This document shows, piece after piece, positions 60,727 to 64,000 of a DNA stretch of 64,000 bases; the first letter of the stretch is position 1, and each line of letters starts with the position of its first letter. Under the pieces are notes generated by a model, which saw only the letters and a program-made list of their open reading frames with translations, ran no database searches and was not told the origin of the DNA. Origin of the DNA: Prosapia bicincta (lineage: Eukaryota > Arthropoda > Insecta > Hemiptera > Cercopidae). The stretch is from assembly GCA_036971475.1 (NCBI GenBank), contig JBAIZL010000005.1:238444190-238508189 (forward strand), in the 5' to 3' direction. Position numbers and translations under genes: made by a program.

Positions 60727-63033
60727 CAGCACTATAAGAAAATAATATGAGGCATAGTGGAAAATTAGTAAATAAAGTTTAGCACAATTCAGCTAGACAT
60801 TTTAAATCAAAAGTGATAAAGACAGCATAACAAATGTAATTTGACAACAAATCAAAGGTTTGGGGTATTTGGAGAACATAAAGGTGCATTTCTAATAATT
60901 GACAAATTTCAAATAGCGATACATTTGGCAGATTGTTACACTCGTTCAAAAATTAAAAAAATTAAACTGTGGCGGAAATACTATAAGAACATTAGAACGC
61001 ATGAGATTGAAAGAGAAAGACATCGAGGAAAAATAGGATTAAATTATGAACTAGGAGAGAGTACAGACATGTTTTGAGCACTTGTCGTTGGAAGACGTGT
61101 AAAGAAAGGATATTTGGGATGAGTAAGTTGAGGGAGATATTATAAAGTGATAAGGGAAGAAAAATATAGTTTTTCAATTCCTTCTATTGGTTTACACTTT
61201 CCTTATTTATATATTGTTCAAATTTTCAGTAGTAAATAAATTTTCAGTAGTTAAATTTCAGTAATTAATAAACGTTCACTGTTTATTCATCCACTCAAGA
61301 TCTAATAATTTTTTTAAAACTTGTAATGAATGAAAACTGATGTTGATACATTTTTTTCAAATATATATTTATTAATTAAATCTAATACTTTTAATATTAA
61401 ATCGAGATCTTTTAATAACATACACAAAATAGTCAAGAATTTCATAAAAACATTAGCGTTGGTAGAAGTATGGAGAATAATAATTATGATGGCGTCAAAT
61501 TTTAAAATGTTGGTTTTTGACGTCGAATGTTTAGAACTGCAAAAGCTGTAACACATTTTAGATAGTGTTACATATTAAAAAAGGAAATTTCAGAAAACGA
61601 ACGAGAATGTATTCGAAAATGTAACAATATAGAACTAGATCAAAAAATTGTGATTTGTTAGAAATATTTTAAATCAAATCTCTGGTTGGTAGTGGCATCT
61701 GTTGGAATAGTTTGGAACTAAAATTAAAGTATGTATGCGCACATACGATGCGCGGTAGCTAGGACGCCTGCTTGTTTCTGATAATTTAATTCTCTCATAT
61801 CCAAAATGTAGGAACAGAAACATGTATTGTAGTGCGAGGAGCGAAGAAGTATTTTTTTTAATGTAACAGATAAGTTAAATCTCTTAAAATCGGGATGTAG
61901 AAGGAAACGGTCGTCTCCAAGAGCGAGGAAAGGTTTTGTTTTAAATTTTTAATGTAGTAGTCATTTTTTAATTTTTCGTAATCAGAATTTAGAAGACAGC
62001 GCACGTCACCAAGAACGAAGATGAAACGCTGAGATTACTGAAGCCTTTTTCAAAATCATGACTGAGGAAATCTTGTAAGGTCATTCCAATAGAAGGATGC
62101 GAGGCTATAGCTAAGTGAATAAATTCAAACTTTGGTGAACTATCACAAAATTTAAATGCTTAAACAGTTTAATACAAAATTAATAAACTTTAAATTTTTC
62201 AATGCCTATATAAATGTAATTTACGCATTATTTGGTGCATTTGTTTTCAGTTTAAATTGTAATAATTAATTATGAAAAACGCAAGCAAGCAAACTCGAAA
62301 ACAGAGTCATTTCAGCCATTGATTTGTTAATATGTAAATTTCCTCATAAGTCAAATTTTAAATGTTCACTAATCAGTAACTAACGCAATGTCTAAGAAAT
62401 ATGTATTTTGGTTGTAATTTTATAATTTTTACCTCTTAATTTAACGAGCTTTTAAACAATAATTTAATAAGACTTTGCAGGTCATTTTCAAAATATGTAA
62501 CTATAAACTGCAATATTTAAAATCAGCTTTAATTCATATGAATTAGAGCTAGCAAAAATAATAACAGTTACAAAGCCACAGGCAATCCAAAAAAAAGATA
62601 CAGAGGTCTTCTAAGGTCTTCTCCAGGCCCTTCTAAGTGACATTTGAGTTCCTTGTGGCGATCGCTTGTTTCATATAGAATATTTTATTGTAAACATGGA
62701 GGATGCTGTAACAGATTTAGCTCTACCCGGAATGTACAATGTGCGAGGGCTGCTACCCCCCGAACTATGGGATGTCTCTCTAGGGTGTATTATATATATG
62801 ACAGGTAAATTTTCAACATCCCCTAATAATTATAACGTCGTCTAATTGCTTACTTATAAATTACGTTTTGGTTAGTTGGATCTATTTTAAAATAAATTAT
62901 GTATCTTGATTGTTTCAGACAACTTAGTGAAGATTCAAGTAAATTCAAAAGGCTCTAAGACACACGGATGCGAGTGTCTCTCGCCTTGTGATGACACCAA
63001 TTACCAAATAGAATTAGAAAGTACAGAAAAATG
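49595..63033 (+). CDS. Gene C: pickpocket-type DEG/ENaC channel subunit, 5' and middle part (join of exons)
   Basis: Exons are 49595-49728, 50177-50380, 53234-53506, 58241-58352, 59370-59646, 60524-60577 and 62919-63033. The pre-TM2 and TM2 exons should lie beyond the window. Junctions are GT-AG and in phase. Exons 2-6 have exactly the lengths of gene B exons 2-6. Features in order: HG gating motif (SSIHGL), TM1 (FVSVCAGIFGIIWISLSIW), EWNTSLPAVTIC, TEMGMC, HPLDGD..NMNSGS, finger/palm cysteines ending CACVPFFYRPSG, and CECLSPC. It is clearly a tandem paralogue of gene B and presumably the same type of Na+ channel subunit. No disabling change was seen. The true start may lie in an upstream exon, because the frame stays open 5' of the ATG. 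Confidence 0.92.
49927..50033. repeat. (CA)n microsatellite
   Basis: Interrupted CA run of about 105 bp in gene C intron 1. Confidence 0.95.
50177..50380 (+). CDS. Gene C exon 2: TM1
   Basis: Acceptor CATGTCAG, donor GTGAAA at 50381, phase 2 on both sides, 204 nt. It encodes TM1, then NRYQMNPTVISMERNY and EWNTSLPAVTIC. Confidence 0.93.
50580..51303 (-). pseudogene. Jockey-like LINE, C-terminal reverse-transcriptase tail
   Basis: The minus-strand frame 50797-51303 contains AKYLGMNLDAKLRWKHLKKK, KHYWLLGRASNLALGNKIKV and IWMYGSQLWGCSYKANVEIL, the C-terminal segment typical of jockey-clade non-LTR retrotransposons. The frame then shifts, and recognisable remnant continues to about 50600. The 5' part is missing, as usual for LINE insertions. 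It lies in gene C intron 2. Confidence 0.85.
51305..52840. other. Gene C intron 2, mostly unrecognised
   Basis: AT-rich. The only structure noted is a hairpin at about 51788-51818 (GGCAAC around AAATCA with GTTGCC, followed by GAAAAGTCG), which resembles the stem II-GAAA-GUC half of a hammerhead with a poor 5' core. Confidence 0.35.
53234..53506 (+). CDS. Gene C exon 3: extracellular region
   Basis: Acceptor AACTTTCAG, donor GTAGTT at 53507, phase 2 both sides, 273 nt. It contains KSLTNATYHSF and ends in TLTEMGMCVSHNSK, VYNDP. Confidence 0.92.
53820..53895 (-). repeat. Left part of a hammerhead-like element, split by a transposon
   Basis: The minus strand reads GGTCGAAACGCCAAATTTTT then AATAAATCAGATTTC, matching the plus strand at about 56567-56615 (GTCGAAACGCTGCCAAATTT). 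The two halves flank the transposon at 53896-56325. Confidence 0.55.
53896..56325. mobile_element. Unclassified TIR transposon, about 2.4 kb
   Basis: The left end, CAGGATCCGGCAATAAAACC then ACCC, is mirrored by the complement of the right end, TAGGGTCCGGCAATAAAACC then TCCC. Both ends abut TATA. Inside are short frames on both strands (for example minus 55353-55562 and 55033-55266) with no recognised catalytic motif. It is probably non-autonomous or decayed. Confidence 0.65.
56340..56645. repeat. Inverted repeat plus hammerhead-like motif (right part of split element)
   Basis: Arms around ATTCTCAACAAAAT..ACATTACAATGCACAT and its inverse (centre near 56425) form a hairpin of roughly 75-bp arms. 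Downstream, GATGATGAAAATTTAGTCGT then CGAAACGC gives a stem-loop and GAAAC but lacks a clean CUGAUGA. Confidence 0.6.
56755..56925. repeat. Inverted repeat with hammerhead-like cores in both arms
   Basis: Arms of about 55 bp share ATAATTA, TTCGCAGCATCGCCACACTA and GACGCGTTTCGGA blocks in inverse order. The plus strand has CUGAUGA (56852-56858), GAAAC (56868-56872) and GUGUC ending at 56877. The minus strand has CUGAUGG, a perfect GGAG/CUCC stem II, GAAAC and GCGUC. Stem I is poor in both. Confidence 0.7.
56935..58235. other. Gene C intron 3, right part
   Basis: AT-rich with a GC-richer patch at about 57240-57720 that I could not assign. The frame at 57854-58360 runs into exon 4 by chance and is not a separate gene. 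Confidence 0.4.
58241..58352 (+). CDS. Gene C exon 4
   Basis: Acceptor TTGTTTCAG, donor GTAACT at 58353; phase 2 in, phase 0 out, 112 nt. It encodes YWKTNKWNVVTNVTTLFV, then HPLDGDVFVQVLNMNSGSK. Confidence 0.9.
59370..59646 (+). CDS. Gene C exon 5: finger/palm domain
   Basis: Acceptor TTCACTTAG, donor GTATGC at 59647; phase 0 in, phase 1 out, 277 nt. It contains ALSIYSTKEVRSLTVKQRSC, YSYNMCRVQCRMKL and CACVPFFYRPSG. Confidence 0.93.
60524..60577 (+). CDS. Gene C exon 6: short cysteine exon
   Basis: Acceptor AATTATCAG, donor GTAAGT at 60578, phase 1 both sides, 54 nt. It encodes KYKVCGVDGMHCLANHM. Confidence 0.88.
60662..60721. repeat. (AT)n microsatellite
   Basis: Pure AT run of about 60 bp in gene C intron 6. 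Confidence 0.95.
61547..62572 (-). mobile_element. Probable solo LTR (or TIR element), copy 2, inverted
   Basis: The reverse complement of 30844-31899 with moderate divergence: it begins TGTAACACATTTTAGAT and shares long blocks such as GGAAATTTCAGAAAAC and AAAAAATTGTGATTTGTTAG. It ends CAGTTACA. The flanks carry a 4-bp duplication, AAGC. It lies in gene C intron 6, on the opposite strand to copy 1. Confidence 0.72.
62919..63033 (+). CDS. Gene C exon 7: CLSPC motif
   Basis: Acceptor TTGTTTCAG, donor GTATAT at 63034; phase 1 in, phase 2 out, 115 nt. It encodes DNLVKIQVNSKGSK, then CECLSPCDDTNY. One codon longer than gene B exon 7. Confidence 0.9.
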
Positions 63034-63039
63034 GTATAT

Positions 63040-64000
63040 ACATATATATATATATAGTTTATTTTTTATTATTTACATATTATACATATATTATACAATT
63101 ATACATTTGTAAACTTTATATTATACATACTATTTAAATATATTTAACTATTATAATATATTCTGATCAAATATTATTTTTCAAAGATTTTAATAATTGA
63201 CAGTATTAGCATTATTAAGAACAAAGTAACTGTAATACAAAAACTCACAATTTGTATTAACTAATGTTATTAATAAATACCTTTTACAATATGTATTTTT
63301 AAAAATCACAAAAAAACATTCACTGTGTTTCATAATAATATACAATAGAGTAGGCTTTTACTCTTTTAGAAAATGCCTACTAATTTAAAAAATTAAAATA
63401 TATCTTCTTGTGTTAGTGGCAATGCAAGCATTAGGTTTCTTTCTACAAGTAGTGTTCCTAAACTTCAGGAATAACTCTTGTATTACACTGATGTTTGCCC
63501 TCTTTATGGGTATCTTTATCATTGAGCTGCCATTTGTTTAATAGTTTGAATGAAACAAAGCCAAACCACTATTTTAGATATTGACAAATATTTAAAATAA
63601 TCTGTACATTACTATGGCCGATAAAAGTATTTTAGAGAACAGTTTCAAAGTTTATGGGAGTAGCAAAACTATTCTGGTTTATAATATTAGAACCAGACGT
63701 ATAACGTTTGATGGTTAATGGTTATTTACAGGAAGGCTAGTCTCTTCATCTCCTTGTCCTTTACGTAGTTTCCAAGTATGTATTTCTTTATATATCCTAA
63801 GCTTTATCCTTATTTTGTTTTTTCAAGTAATTAAAGCTCCTCTCATCCTTTTACCTGTGAGCATGAAAACTTTAACCTCCTAAATTTTGTCCCTCAATTA
63901 GAGAGATAAATATGTGGACAAAAAGAGATACATACAGAATACCTAGTGTTAAAAGGAATACGGAGTAGCCAAATGTGTCACAACACATTTACATTTTGTG
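63040..64000. other. Gene C intron 7, runs off the window
   Basis: AT-rich sequence with no further exon found. The pre-TM2 and TM2 exons of gene C are expected beyond the right edge. Confidence 0.5.

Noticed and set aside
62906..63112. Reading frame continuing past the gene C exon 7 donor
   Set aside because: Residues after 63033 are AT-microsatellite translation; the homologous gene B exon ends at the same point with a GT donor.

Overview
The window is intron-rich, AT-rich animal nuclear DNA. The only cellular genes I can recognise are three tandem, same-strand genes for pickpocket (ppk) channel subunits of the DEG/ENaC sodium-channel superfamily. That lineage-specific expansion, together with piggyBac-like, pogo-like, Ty3/gypsy and jockey-like elements, points to an insect. 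A hemipteran fits best, but this is inference and I cannot name a species.

Layout. Gene A, the 3' part of a ppk gene, runs from the left edge to its stop at 10474-10476. Gene B (13651-26206) looks complete, with nine exons and 494 codons. Gene C (49595 to beyond 63033) lacks only its terminal exons, which lie past the right edge. B and C share exon lengths exactly for exons 2-6 (204, 273, 112, 277, 54 nt) and share all their splice phases, so they are close tandem duplicates. Gene A is more diverged. All three have the marks of the family: an N-terminal HG gating motif (B, C), the motif after TM1 (WNTSLP), a cysteine-rich extracellular domain, and the G-x-S filter in TM2 (A, B). They should assemble as trimeric plasma-membrane cation channels in sensory or epithelial cells.

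Between B and C lies a block of about 8 kb of a 36-bp satellite (29.93-49.08 kb). It is broken up by nested insertions: a probable solo LTR (30844-31899), a composite of MITE and short-repeat sequences (32.35-33.57 kb), a 5'-truncated Ty3/gypsy element on the minus strand (34182-40020) and a decayed pogo-like element (44502-47580). The satellite shows higher-order repeats of 144 bp and about 101 bp.

Introns carry many microsatellites, several minisatellites, an internally deleted piggyBac-like element, a jockey-like LINE tail and an unclassified TIR transposon. They also hold a series of inverted-repeat elements. The best of these is a 215-bp near-perfect palindrome (15179-15393) in gene B intron 1; both of its strands carry a hammerhead ribozyme that fits the consensus at every core position. 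Weaker hammerhead-like cores recur in other inverted repeats of the window. This ribozyme-bearing palindrome family is the most interesting signal I found.
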